From: VYFG01 sp965213885
GTDB lineage: Bacteria; Pseudomonadota; Gammaproteobacteria; Arenicellales; Poriferihabitantaceae
DNA: 64,000 nucleotides
Assembly (NCBI GenBank): GCA_965213885.1
Contig: OZ243919.1
Location: 2,852,001-2,916,000 of the forward strand
Reading direction: 5' to 3'
Shown: positions 63,897-64,000 of the stretch, one piece after another
How positions within the stretch are numbered: position 1 is the first letter of the stretch
Layout: each line of letters opens with the position of its first letter
Notes under the pieces: generated by a model
Databases searched by the model: none
Seen by the model: only the letters and a program-made list of their open reading frames with translations
Told to the model about the DNA's origin: nothing
Position numbers and translations under genes: made by a program

Positions 63897-64000
63897 TCAC
63901 ACCGCCGCCGCGCCGCCCACGATCTCCGAAAGTTCCTGGGTGATGGCTGCCTGACGGGCCTTGTTGTAGACCAGCTTGAGCTCATCGATCAGTTTGCCGG
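63897..64000 (-). CDS. atpG: F1F0 ATP synthase gamma subunit, C-terminal end (runs off the window edge)
   Basis: The last 34 codons are visible on the minus strand: GKLIDELKLVYNKARQAAITQELSEIVGGAAAV then TGA at 63899-63897. This is the conserved C-terminal helix of the gamma subunit (NKARQAAITQELSEIVGGA), which rotates inside the alpha-beta ring. It precedes atpD by 54 bp, the usual operon order. Confidence 0.96.
   Translation of the reverse strand, partial: GKLIDELKLVYNKARQAAITQELSEIVGGAAAV

Overview
The window is a GC-rich gammaproteobacterial chromosome segment. The evidence is the gene content: ubiE-ubiJ-ubiB, nudE/yrfG, zapE, YcgL, DUF1820, DUF971 beside ubiE, pepA-holC-valS, lptF-lptG and an atp operon. 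The genus cannot be fixed from the sequence. The core genes are dense, mostly coupled by 4-8 bp overlaps, and look ordinary.

Layout. 1-17784: core metabolism (glutaryl-CoA dehydrogenase end, a frameshifted ClC channel, ubiquinone genes, hemB, an adenylate kinase with a long histone H1-like tail, cysQ, nudE, yrfG, zapE, metA, uppP, a MidA-type methyltransferase, two SDR proteins, a uracil-DNA glycosylase-like protein). 17785-24225: a complete, lower-GC type II-C CRISPR-Cas9 locus. A tracrRNA is encoded on the minus strand, followed by cas9 (1069 aa), cas1 and cas2 on the plus strand, then an array of 22 identical 36-bp repeats and 21 spacers. The crRNA strand is minus, so the array is transcribed toward cas2. 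Each repeat carries promoter-like elements (TTGGAC, 17 bp, TATACT), and a terminator lies between array and cas2. 24226-30844: DUF1820, a PBP4-type peptidase, a hydrolase, gltA, an antiporter, YcgL and a rhomboid protease.

30881-34300 is a graveyard of mobile DNA: a decayed fic gene fused to the start of a truncated group II intron, a parDE toxin-antitoxin pair, a plasmid remnant (repA C-terminus, parA with two compensating frameshifts, a truncated small partition protein) and an IS21 istA fragment. Next to it is the most surprising element: a class I transcriptional T-box riboswitch with an ATC (Ile) specifier, a canonical antiterminator and an intrinsic terminator (about 34835-35164), directly before a type-2 isoleucyl-tRNA synthetase gene. 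T-boxes are not a normal gammaproteobacterial regulator, so gene and switch were probably acquired together.

38437-47236: a broken LysE exporter, two nucleotide-sugar genes for surface polysaccharide, then valS, holC and pepA. 47829-51850: a SLAM-type outer-membrane translocon gene followed by a lipoprotein subtilase with a beta-barrel-like C-terminus, a plausible transporter/client pair. 52243-54397: lptF-lptG. 54837-55262: a His/Arg-rich exported protein. 55590-59147: an integrative conjugative element remnant (tyrosine recombinase, DUF6573, DUF3577, TIGR03761) abutting a truncated autotransporter barrel. 59890-64000: a DUF4399 protein, a 3-hydroxyisobutyrate dehydrogenase-family protein and the end of the atp operon (atpG-atpD-atpC).

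Several broken genes (ClC, parA twice, LysE) differ from an intact frame by one base in a mononucleotide run, so some frameshifts may be sequencing errors and not real mutations.
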